Source: VRUE01 sp963718755 (GTDB lineage: Bacteria > Actinomycetota > Thermoleophilia > Solirubrobacterales > 70-9). From it: 64,000 nt of DNA. Positions 57,471-64,000 of the stretch are shown piece by piece (the stretch's first letter is position 1; each line of letters starts with the position of its first letter). The position numbers and the translations under genes were made by a program. The notes under the pieces are model-generated. The model was given only the letters and a program-made list of their open reading frames with translations, searched no databases and had not been told where the DNA came from. The stretch lies in assembly GCA_963718755.1 (NCBI GenBank), contig OY970376.1, positions 248,001 through 312,000 on the forward strand, read 5' to 3'.

Positions 57471-58415
57471 ATGCTCGTACCGATGCGAAGTGGCCCGCAC
57501 AGCGCCTGGCCTCGCGCCGCGGGCGCAATGCTTGTGCTCGCCTGCCTGCCGGCAATGCTGCTTGCCGTGCCGGCCGGCGCCGCCGCCTCGGACCGCCTCC
57601 ACCCTGTCGCCGCCGCCGGCAAGGGCGAGGTCGCTCGGGTCGCGCGCTACTGGACGCCGGCGCGGATGCGCTCGGCGCTGCCGCTGGACCAGCCCCGCGG
57701 CGAGCGCCTCCTCGCCCTCCCCAGCTTTGCCCAGATCGCCGAACCGACCGTCCCTCCCAACGCCGTCAACGGTCGTCTCTTCGTCCGCCAGGGAAGGGAA
57801 CGCGGCTACTGCTCGGCGACGGCAATCAACTCGCCGAGCCGCAAGCTCGTCCTTACGGCCGCGCATTGCGTCAACTCCGGCCCGCAATTTCCCAACGGCC
57901 GCAGCGTCTGGTCGAGCTTCCTCCAGTTCGTCCCCGCCTACAGCGGCACCACCGCCCCCTTCGGCGCCTTCATCGCCCACCGCAGGTCGGTCTTCGCACT
58001 GCGGCAGTGGGTCGAGTTCGGCAATCCCAACTTCGACGTCGGTGCGGTCGTCGTCGGCCCTAACGCGGAAGGCGTCAACGTCGCCGATGCGGTCGGCGGC
58101 GGCGCCGCGATCGCGACCGACCTCAGCCGCCGCCAGGACTTCCAGACCTTCGGCTACCCGGGCAAGGTGCGCTGGATGCAGGGCTGCGACTCGCCCTACG
58201 TCGGCGACGACGCCTCCACCTACCGCATCCCCGGGCCGCCGACGATCGCGATCCGCTGCCACTGGGCCCCCGGTGCCAGCGGCGGCGGCTGGCTGATCGA
58301 AGGTGGGACGGCGATCAACGGCGTGACCAGCTACGGCAAGCGAAAAGACCGCCTCCACACCTTCAGCCCCTACTTCAGCAAGCGCAACGTCGGCCGCCTC
58401 ACCGCCGGGCTCTAG
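57471..58415 (+). CDS. Secreted trypsin/V8-like serine protease, 314 aa
   Basis: Signal peptide (GAMLVLACLPAMLLAVPAGAAA). Chymotrypsin-fold catalytic triad: His in KLVLTAAHCVNSG, Asp in NPNFDVGAVVVG and Ser in PGASGGGWLIEGG. Paired Cys (GYCSATAI, AAHCVN; MQGCDS, IRCHW) would form disulfides. A pro-region of roughly 40-60 residues precedes the first strand. ATG at 57471 or 57483. Its stop overlaps the convergent TPR-gene stop. The natural substrate is unknown; the protein just upstream is a candidate partner. Confidence 0.88.
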   Translation: MLVPMRSGPHSAWPRAAGAMLVLACLPAMLLAVPAGAAASDRLHPVAAAGKGEVARVARYWTPARMRSALPLDQPRGERLLALPSFAQIAEPTVPPNAVNGRLFVRQGRERGYCSATAINSPSRKLVLTAAHCVNSGPQFPNGRSVWSSFLQFVPAYSGTTAPFGAFIAHRRSVFALRQWVEFGNPNFDVGAVVVGPNAEGVNVADAVGGGAAIATDLSRRQDFQTFGYPGKVRWMQGCDSPYVGDDASTYRIPGPPTIAIRCHWAPGASGGGWLIEGGTAINGVTSYGKRKDRLHTFSPYFSKRNVGRLTAGL

Positions 58416-58780
58416 GTCCCAAGCAGCTCGCGGTAGAAGCGGTAGTCGCGGCGGTCCGGGCGCAGGTTGGCAGCAAGCGCCAGGTGGTGGCGGGCGCGCT
58501 CGGTCTGACCGGTCTTGGCCAGGGCGCGGCCGAGGCAGAAATGGGCGAAGTCGTTGACCTGGTGGGTGTCGACCACGGCCTCGAACTCCCGAGCTGCGGC
58601 GGCGAAGCGGCCGCAGCGGAAGTAGGCGCGGCCGAGCGCCTCGCGCACCGAGGACTTCTCGGGGGCGCGGCGGGCCGCCAGCTCCAGCGGCTCGGTCGCC
58701 TGCTCGAAATCGGCCTCCTCGAGCAGCTCGATCCCCCTCCTGTAAAGGACGAAGGTCGACTCCCTCTCGCTGACAGTCAC
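58412..58780 (-). CDS. Tetratricopeptide-repeat protein, 122 aa
   Basis: Three TPR-like helical pairs cover the chain: VLYRRGIELLEEADFEQATEP, REALGRAYFRCGRFAAAARE and AHFCLGRALAKTGQTERARHH, with the TPR residues A, G, Y and A at the expected spacing. Probably a scaffold for a protein partner; none can be named. It is soluble, without signal sequence. It overlaps the protease stop by 4 bases on the opposite strand, and follows the epimerase gene by 18 bases. Confidence 0.83.
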   Translation of the reverse strand: MTVSERESTFVLYRRGIELLEEADFEQATEPLELAARRAPEKSSVREALGRAYFRCGRFAAAAREFEAVVDTHQVNDFAHFCLGRALAKTGQTERARHHLALAANLRPDRRDYRFYRELLGT

Positions 58781-58798
58781 GTCACCGAGTTTAGGGAC

Positions 58799-59797
58799 CT
58801 AGGTAGCCCGTACCGCGGCGATCGTTTCGCGCAGCGTTTCGCGGGCGTCGTGGTGTGGCATCCAGTGCAGCTTGCGGCGCGCTCGCGAGGTATCCATCAG
58901 CACGGGACGGCGCACCGTCTCGATCCAAGCGGCCTCGGCCGGCAGAAACGGCAGAAACGGCGCCACCGCCTCGGCCGCGACCCCAACCGCGAGCTGCGGT
59001 GCCGGCACCGAGTGCCAGCCCAGCTCGTGAGCAAGGTCGGCAACGGTCAGCTCGCCGGGGCCAGCGAGGTTGTAGACGCCGGGCTCACCGTGTCCGAGCA
59101 CAGCGGCGCAGAGGGCGGCGGCGACGTCGTCGTGGTGGACGAGCTGAAACGAGATCCCCGGGTCGGGCAGCACCGGTCGCAGCGAGGGCGTCCTGCCGAG
59201 TGCCCAGCGCACCGGCCCGGGCAGCTTCTGGCCGAGCGTCAGCAGCGGCACCAGCTCCAGCAACAACGGCGCTTTCGGCCCGGCGACGATGCAGGGGCGG
59301 AAAACGTAGGCATCGGTGGCGGAACCCTCCAGCGCCTCGGCCAGCACCGACTCGACCTCGGCCTTGTCGGCGGAGTAGGGATGGCGGGCGGTCCCCCGCA
59401 CCGGCTCGTCCTCGCTCAGCAGCCCGGGCAGGCTGCGGTGAAAGCCGTAGGCGGCGACCGAGGAGGTGTAGATCAGTCGCCTGACCCCGGCAGCCGCCGC
59501 CGCCTCGAAGACATTGCGCGAGCCGGTCAGGTTGATCTCACGGCTCTCGCCGCGCCCGGCGACGATGACGAAGGCGAGGTGGACGACGGCGTCGGCATCG
59601 GCGACGAGGGCGTCGACAGCCTCACGGTCGAGGATGTCGCCGCGCCTGTATTCGGTCTTCTCCCAGCCCTGCGCGCCGAGGTCGAATGGGCGGCGCGCCA
59701 TGCCGATCACCCGCTCCACCTCGGGCGCCCGCTCCAGGGCGGAGATGAACGACTTGCCGATCTCCCCGGTTGGGCCGGTGACTGCAATCGTCAACAT
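58799..59797 (-). CDS. NAD(P)-dependent epimerase/dehydratase (extended SDR), 332 aa
   Basis: Rossmann-fold enzyme: dinucleotide motif AVTGPTGEIGKSFISAL, LADADAVVHLAFVIV-type HLAF segment, RLIYTSSVAAYGFHR and the catalytic YSADKAE (YxxxK). The C-terminal part FQLVHHDDVAAALCAAVLG and GVYNLAGPGELTVADLA is the usual substrate-lobe pattern. It acts on a nucleotide sugar or a related keto/hydroxy substrate that cannot be named here. ATG at 59797 chosen; the frame upstream is longer but unconserved. Confidence 0.88.
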   Translation of the reverse strand: MLTIAVTGPTGEIGKSFISALERAPEVERVIGMARRPFDLGAQGWEKTEYRRGDILDREAVDALVADADAVVHLAFVIVAGRGESREINLTGSRNVFEAAAAAGVRRLIYTSSVAAYGFHRSLPGLLSEDEPVRGTARHPYSADKAEVESVLAEALEGSATDAYVFRPCIVAGPKAPLLLELVPLLTLGQKLPGPVRWALGRTPSLRPVLPDPGISFQLVHHDDVAAALCAAVLGHGEPGVYNLAGPGELTVADLAHELGWHSVPAPQLAVGVAAEAVAPFLPFLPAEAAWIETVRRPVLMDTSRARRKLHWMPHHDARETLRETIAAVRAT

Positions 59798-59929
59798 GCG
59801 ATCAATTCTCCCGAAAGTGCGGGATAGCTGGCCCTCACGGCTGGCTTGGCAATGCAAAGTTGTCGTGATTAAGCAAAGATGCCCGATCGAGCAGTTCCAT
59901 CAATTGCATTCAGTACAAGAGGAGAACTC

Positions 59930-60151
59930 GTGCCAACCCAAGAGATGAGAGCGCTCTGGCATCCCACCAGGGCTCGGATCCTCGAGCTCCTCAAGACCGA
60001 GCCGGCGACCCGCTCCCACCTGGTCGAGGCGGCAGGTGCCCCCTACGCCGAGGTCGCCTACCACTGCCGCGCTCTCTGCCGCTCCGGCTGCATCCAATAC
60101 GCCGCGTCGTCGGGCCCCGAGGCCGTCGACCCGCTCTTCGAAGCCGTCTAG
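59930..60151 (+). CDS. Small winged-helix protein, 73 aa
   Basis: Single HTH domain: MRALWHPTRARILELLKTEP, SHLVEAAGAPYAEVAYHCRAL, CRSGCIQYAASSGPEAVDPL. This is the ArsR core without any effector domain. It contains two Cys spaced CRSGC in the recognition helix region, which might bind metal (inference). GTG start at 59930 with AGGAG 8 bases upstream. Related in layout to the regulators at 55231 and 56265. It lies between the divergent epimerase gene and the tRNA. Confidence 0.75.
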   Translation: MPTQEMRALWHPTRARILELLKTEPATRSHLVEAAGAPYAEVAYHCRALCRSGCIQYAASSGPEAVDPLFEAV

Positions 60152-60163
60152 CCCGGACGAAAA

Positions 60164-60200
60164 ATCCCCGCAACCGCCCGACTCGGGAGGTTGCGGGGAT
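60164..60200. terminator. Strong hairpin downstream of the small winged-helix gene
   Basis: ATCCCCGCAACC (60164-60175) and GGTTGCGGGGAT (60189-60200) form a perfect 12-bp stem with a nested CCCGA/TCGGG inner stem. On the minus strand it is followed directly by TTTTT, so it is a canonical intrinsic terminator for leftward transcripts. On the plus strand there is no T-run, so it would stop the HTH message only weakly. Confidence 0.75.
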
Positions 60201-60246
60201 CTTCGGCTGGACATGACTTCAGTTCCGTTGTTACACTCCAAAATTA

Positions 60247-60276
60247 TTGAATAGTTACTCTGCTATTCGATAAATA
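60247..60276 (+). promoter_or_regulatory. AT-rich putative promoter of the tRNA gene
   Basis: An AT-rich stretch that stands out against the local GC-rich DNA contains TTGAAT (60247-60252) and TAAATA (60271-60276) with an 18-base spacer, an acceptable sigma70-type -35/-10 pair. The -10 box ends only 5 bases before the tRNA 5' end, so transcription could begin at or next to the mature 5' nucleotide. Confidence 0.4.
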
Positions 60277-60281
60277 AATAC

Positions 60282-60354
60282 GCACCAGTACCTCAATCGG
60301 TTAGAGGATCGGGTTTGTAAGCCGAGGATCCGGGTTCGAGCCCCGGCTGGTGCA
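60282..60354 (+). tRNA. tRNA-Thr (anticodon TGT)
   Basis: Acceptor GCACCAG (60282-60288) pairs with CTGGTGC before discriminator A (60354). D arm CCTC/GAGG with AATCGGTTA; T arm CCGGG-TTCGAGC-CCCGG. The anticodon loop TTTGTAA gives TGT, Thr. The anticodon stem TCGGG/GCCGA has a G-G mismatch at its loop-side pair. CCA is not encoded. The ArgRS-like gene starts 24 bases downstream on the same strand. Confidence 0.93.
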
Positions 60355-60378
60355 TCGGCGCTGGGTTTCGCCGGGACT

Positions 60379-62058
60379 ATGGACATCAATCTCTTCGACT
60401 ACTTCGACGAAGCGGGAGGCGGGGGTGACGCCCAAGCGCACTGGACGCTGCGAGCGCCCTACCGCCCGAACGAGCGCCATGACCTGATGCTCGTGCCGCG
60501 GGTGGACGGCTGGCAGGAGAACCGCGACGCGCTGGCGGCCCTGGAGGAGATCGAGCGCCGGCCCTGGGTGGATTCGGTCGCCCGCGAGGGCAAGCAGGCG
60601 TGGCTGCGCCTCGATGACGGCTGGGTGGCGCAGCGGGGAGCCGCGCTGGAGGAAGGCGAGGAGGCGGTTGCCGGCTGTGGCGATGTCGCCTCCGGCCGGC
60701 GCTTCGCGCTCAACTTCTGGGACGCCAACTCGACCAAGGCCCTCCACATCGGCCACCTTCGCAACCTGGCGCTGGGCAACGCGTTGGGCAACGCCCTCGG
60801 CGAGGCCGGCGGCGAGGTTGAGCGCCGCAGCATCATCTGCGACATCGGCCGCAGCATGGGCGAGGCGATGGCCGGCGTCGTGCGCAGCGGCAAGTACCCG
60901 CAAGGGTCCAGCGAGGCAGGCGGCGTCAAGAGCGACCACTTCGTCGGCTACTGCTACGCCGATTACGTCAAAAACGGCGCCAACGGCGCTGCCCTGGGCC
61001 TCGCCCAGGACCACCCGGCCGACTCGCTCACGCGCGAGGTCGACGTGCAGGAAGACAGCGCCGATGAGCTGCTGCAACGGGTGCTGAACGGCGATCAGAC
61101 GGCGCTGGAGCTGTGGTCGCAGACGCGGGCCTGGGTGATCTCCGGTCAGCGCAAGACCCTGGCCCGGCTCGGCATCCACTTCGACCGCGTCTTCTTCGAG
61201 TCCGACTTCCTGCCCGAGGTCGTCGAGCTGACCGACCTCGGCCTGCAGGAGGGGACGCTGGAGAAACGGGTCGACGGCACGGTGATCTACATGACCGACC
61301 GCGAGGAGCTGGAGGAAATGCCGCTGGTGCGCTCCGACGGCGTGCCGACCCAGCACATGCGTGCCCTCGCCTACTGGCTGGCGGACACCGGCCTCGACGG
61401 CACGACCTCGGTCCAGGTCTGTGGCCAGGAGTGGTACGCCCACGTCACATGCCGCCGGCAGCTGATGGCCGAGCTGGTCCACACCGACAGCGGCAACGGC
61501 TTCCACCCCTACCACGACATCTTCCACGGCATGGTCGCGCGCGAACGCGAAAAGATCGCCTCCTCGAAGAAGGACGCGGTGCTGATCGACCACCTGGTCG
61601 AGTGGATCGATGAGCAGATAGAGGCCGACCCTGAGCGCGAGGCGGTGCGCCGCGGCCACCCCTCCCCCGACCGGGTCGCCTCGCAGGTCGCGCTCGGCTA
61701 CTTCCTCCTGCACACCGCCACCAAGCGGGTCGACTTCGAGCCGGAGAAGCTGCTCGCCGACGACAAGGCGCTCGGCTGGGACCTGGTGCGGGCGCGCTCC
61801 CGCGCCGGCAACGGCGCGGCGCCGGCGGACGCACCCGAGCTCGACCCCGACTACCGCTTCGCCGTCGTCCAGGCGGAGACCTACGGCCGCCTGCTGGGCC
61901 GCGTCACCGAGAGCTTGGAGGTGGCGCCACTGGCGCGCTACGCCTCCCACCTCGCCCGCTGGCAACTCGCCGAGGAACGGGCGCCGCATGTGCAGCGGGT
62001 CGTCCAGTCAACCCTCGACCGGACCGCGCGCGGGATCGGCCTGGAGGCGGCGGCATGA
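60379..62058 (+). CDS. Arginyl-tRNA synthetase-like class I protein, 559 aa
   Basis: Class I aaRS fold with ArgRS features. After an N-terminal region of about 105 residues, LNFWDANSTKALHIGHLRNL contains the HIGH motif (residues 123-126) in the ArgRS context. Then come RSIICDIGRSMGEAMAGVV and VQVCGQEWYAHVTCRRQLM. KIASSKKDAVLIDHL is the KMSK region. The C-terminal part (YGRLLGRVTESLEVAPLARYASHLARWQL) resembles the DALR anticodon-binding fold but is shorter. It differs enough from housekeeping ArgRS to suggest a paralogue with another role. The stop overlaps the PabA-PabB start (ATGA), linking it to p-aminobenzoate chemistry. Confidence 0.75.
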   Translation: MDINLFDYFDEAGGGGDAQAHWTLRAPYRPNERHDLMLVPRVDGWQENRDALAALEEIERRPWVDSVAREGKQAWLRLDDGWVAQRGAALEEGEEAVAGCGDVASGRRFALNFWDANSTKALHIGHLRNLALGNALGNALGEAGGEVERRSIICDIGRSMGEAMAGVVRSGKYPQGSSEAGGVKSDHFVGYCYADYVKNGANGAALGLAQDHPADSLTREVDVQEDSADELLQRVLNGDQTALELWSQTRAWVISGQRKTLARLGIHFDRVFFESDFLPEVVELTDLGLQEGTLEKRVDGTVIYMTDREELEEMPLVRSDGVPTQHMRALAYWLADTGLDGTTSVQVCGQEWYAHVTCRRQLMAELVHTDSGNGFHPYHDIFHGMVAREREKIASSKKDAVLIDHLVEWIDEQIEADPEREAVRRGHPSPDRVASQVALGYFLLHTATKRVDFEPEKLLADDKALGWDLVRARSRAGNGAAPADAPELDPDYRFAVVQAETYGRLLGRVTESLEVAPLARYASHLARWQLAEERAPHVQRVVQSTLDRTARGIGLEAAA

Positions 62059-64000
62059 GGACGCTGCTCGTCGACAACCACGACTCCTACACCTACAACG
62101 TCTTCCACCTGCTGGCCGGCGTCAGCGGCGAGGAGCCGATCGTGGTCGACAACGACGCGGTCTCTTGGCGGGCGCTCTCGCGCTGGGACTTCGACGCGAT
62201 CGTCCTCTCCCCCGGCCCGGGCAGCCCCGAGCGCTGGCACGACTTCTGCGTCTGCAACGACATCCTTCGCTACAGCGAGATCCCGGTGCTCGGCATCTGC
62301 CTCGGCCACCAGGGGCTCGGCCACCTGCTCGACGGCAAGGTCTCGAGCGCGCCGGAGGCGATGCACGGCCGGCTCAGCCGCATCCACCACTCCGACGACG
62401 GGCTCTTCGCCGGCATCCCGCAGGACTTCCCGGTCGTCCGCTACCACTCGCTGCAGATAACCGGCATGGGCCCCGACGGCAACATCACCGCCTGGGCCGA
62501 CGACGGCGTCGTGATGGGAATCGAACACCGCCGGCGGCCGATGTGGGGCGTTCAGTTCCATCCCGAGTCGATCGCCACCGAGCACGGTGCGAGGCTGGTC
62601 GAGAACTTCTACGACCTCGCTCGCCGCCTGCGCTCGCCGCGCTGGCGCGGCGCCAAGCGCCCCCTGCAGGTGCCGCCGCGCACGAAGGTGAGGCGCAGCC
62701 GCAGCGGCGGCGAGAGCGAGCTGCGCCTGCGCACCCTCCCTGGCGAACCCTCGACCGAGGCGGTCTTCGAACGGCTCTTCGGCAACGCCGAGCACGCCTT
62801 CTGGCTCGACAGCGCCGACGCGCCGACCCGACTCGCCCAGCGCTCGTTCCTCGGCACCAGCGCCGGGGCGGGCCGCTGCGTGCTCGAGTACGACGTCGAG
62901 TCCGGCACCGCGCTTCGGCACGGTGCCGAGGCGACGACCAGCGAGCGCGCTTCGATCTTCGACTTGCTCGACCGCGAGCTCGCAGGGCACGCGATCGAGC
63001 CTCCCCCGGCCGACCTCCCGCCCGGACTGATGGGTGGCTTCGTCGGCTATCTCGGCTACGAGCTCAAGGCGGACTGCGGCTCGCCAAACGTGCATCGGTC
63101 GGACACGCCCGATGCAGTGATGATGCTCGCCAACCGCCTCGTCGCCGTCGATCACTTGCGTAGACGGACGCATCTGGTCGCGCTCTGCCACGGCGACGAG
63201 GCGGAAGCCGAGAACTGGCTCGACGAGGCCGAAGAGGCGGTGCTCGAGATCATCGCCAACCCGCCCGAGCCGGCTGTCCCACTCGCGCTCAGCCAGGGCC
63301 CGCTCGACTCTCATGTGGGCTTCAGGTGCGGCCGCGGGCGCGAGCAGTACCTGGCCGATATCGCCCGCAGCCAGGCCGAACTGGCGGCCGGCGAGTCCTA
63401 TGAGGTCTGTCTAACCGACCAGATCTCGACCGACGCCAGCCCCGACCCCTTCGACCTCTACCGCCTGCTGCGGCGCCGCAACCCGGCTCCCTTCGCCGCC
63501 TATCTGAAGCTGGGCGAGATGGCGGTCGTCAGCTCCTCGCCCGAGCGCTTCCTCTCGGTCGACCGTGACCGCCGCGTCGAGGCGCGCCCGATCAAGGGCA
63601 CGACCTCGCGCTCGGAGGACCTCGAGCGCGACGAGGCCCTGCGCGCGGAGCTGACCGAAGACGAGAAGACCTATGCCGAGCACCTGATGATCGTCGACCT
63701 CCTTCGCAACGACCTCGGCCGGGTCTGCGAGGTCGGCAGCGTCGGCGTCCCCGAGCTGATGATCGTCGAGGACTACGCGACCGTGCACCAGCTGATCTCG
63801 ACCGTGAGCGGCGTGCTCGACGGCGAGCGATCAGCGGCCGAATGCGCGCGCGCCTGCTTCCCCGGCGGCTCGATGACCGGCGCGCCAAAGGAGCGCACGA
63901 TGGAGATCATCGACGACCTCGAGGACGAGGCGCGCGGCGTCTACTCGGGTGCGATCGGCTGGTTCGGGATCGACGGCGCGATGGACCTCAGCATCGTCAT
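62055..64000 (+). CDS. pabB: PabA-PabB fusion (aminodeoxychorismate synthase), cut by window end
   Basis: N-terminal class I glutamine amidotransferase: LLVDNHDSYTYNVFHLLAG, VLSPGPGSPERWHD, Cys in LGICLGHQGLGHL and His/Glu in WGVQFHPESIATEHG. The C-terminal chorismate-binding domain begins about residue 230; visible motifs are GFVGYLGYELKADCG, ESYEVCLTDQIS, FAAYLKLGEMAVVSSSPERF, the key PIKGTTSRSED and DLLRNDLGRVCEVGSV. PIKGT (Lys) marks PabB-type enzymes that aminate chorismate to ADC; anthranilate synthase has PIAGT. The last visible part is FPGGSMTGAPKERTMEII. About 649 codons are seen; the end is outside. Confidence 0.92.
   Translation, partial: MRTLLVDNHDSYTYNVFHLLAGVSGEEPIVVDNDAVSWRALSRWDFDAIVLSPGPGSPERWHDFCVCNDILRYSEIPVLGICLGHQGLGHLLDGKVSSAPEAMHGRLSRIHHSDDGLFAGIPQDFPVVRYHSLQITGMGPDGNITAWADDGVVMGIEHRRRPMWGVQFHPESIATEHGARLVENFYDLARRLRSPRWRGAKRPLQVPPRTKVRRSRSGGESELRLRTLPGEPSTEAVFERLFGNAEHAFWLDSADAPTRLAQRSFLGTSAGAGRCVLEYDVESGTALRHGAEATTSERASIFDLLDRELAGHAIEPPPADLPPGLMGGFVGYLGYELKADCGSPNVHRSDTPDAVMMLANRLVAVDHLRRRTHLVALCHGDEAEAENWLDEAEEAVLEIIANPPEPAVPLALSQGPLDSHVGFRCGRGREQYLADIARSQAELAAGESYEVCLTDQISTDASPDPFDLYRLLRRRNPAPFAAYLKLGEMAVVSSSPERFLSVDRDRRVEARPIKGTTSRSEDLERDEALRAELTEDEKTYAEHLMIVDLLRNDLGRVCEVGSVGVPELMIVEDYATVHQLISTVSGVLDGERSAAECARACFPGGSMTGAPKERTMEIIDDLEDEARGVYSGAIGWFGIDGAMDLSIV

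Noticed and set aside
60356..60376. Sequence GGCGCTGGGTTTCGCCGGG after the tRNA resembles half of the palindromic element core
   Set aside because: Only one half-core with two bases missing in the T-run, and no partner arm nearby; too short to call a fourth copy.
62055..64000. First impression of an anthranilate synthase (TrpE-TrpG or PhzE type)
   Set aside because: The active-site motif reads PIKGT, with the Lys typical of PabB, rather than PIAGT, so aminodeoxychorismate synthase is the better call.

Overview
The window reads as a chromosomal segment of a high-GC Gram-positive bacterium. I infer Actinomycetota, most likely class Thermoleophilia (Solirubrobacterales-like). The reasons are the strong G/C bias at third codon positions, a K+-independent proton pyrophosphatase, secreted proteins with the 'EPGSTFQC' Ig-like tail I associate with that group, a mraZ-led division cluster and a Tad locus. 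No lineage marker such as rRNA is present, so this is inference. Genes are dense, and most same-strand neighbours overlap by 1-4 bases (ATGA, GTGA, TTGA), so long operons are the rule.

Layout. 1-5842 (minus): two large APC-type permeases with cytosolic stress-protein domains, a small membrane protein, two TrkA-type K+-regulatory proteins and the start of an FAD oxidoreductase. 5868-11741 (minus): FMN hydroxy-acid oxidase, a secreted protein with an apparent frameshift, H+-pyrophosphatase and a GCS2-type ligase. 11762-18636 (minus): one long operon panC-panD-panB, UDG, tsaE, a small secreted protein, tsaB, rimI, tsaD, glutaredoxin, rex. 18710-22671: esterase, SanA-like protein, acyltransferase, ROK kinase and a VapBC pair. 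22707-25843: sugar ABC transporter. 25954-29580: uvrA and a second toxin-antitoxin pair. 29593-37193 (minus): mraZ-rsmH-ftsL-ftsI-murE-murF-mraY with MraZ boxes and a large leader hairpin. 37448-46552: DUF3137-like membrane protein, a Tad assembly block with its own two-component system, PfkB kinase, CpsB-type phosphatase and a degenerate Rho paralogue. 46549-48755: glpD and a nitroreductase. 48785-55215 (minus): a cobalamin riboswitch followed by two secreted DUF4430 (transcobalamin C-terminal-like) proteins, EcfT, a double-ABC EcfA, and an ECF S-component fused to an extracellular terpenoid-cyclase-like repeat domain. 55231-60151: three small winged-helix regulators, a secreted repeat protein, a secreted protease, a TPR protein and an epimerase. 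60282-64000 (plus): tRNA-Thr, an ArgRS-like protein and a PabA-PabB fusion cut by the window edge.

The most striking system is the 48785-55215 operon. It looks like a bacterial, ECF-linked counterpart of the vertebrate intrinsic factor/transcobalamin architecture, with the alpha-toroid and beta-domain parts on separate proteins, under B12 riboswitch control.

A second theme is repeated palindromic DNA. Three ~120 bp inverted-repeat elements (8279-8403, 33384-33506, 51383-51500) share an inner core but have different, perfectly self-complementary outer arms, and one lies in frame inside the EcfA linker. Shorter hairpins of 35-44 bp sit in frame inside murF, ecfA and ecfT.
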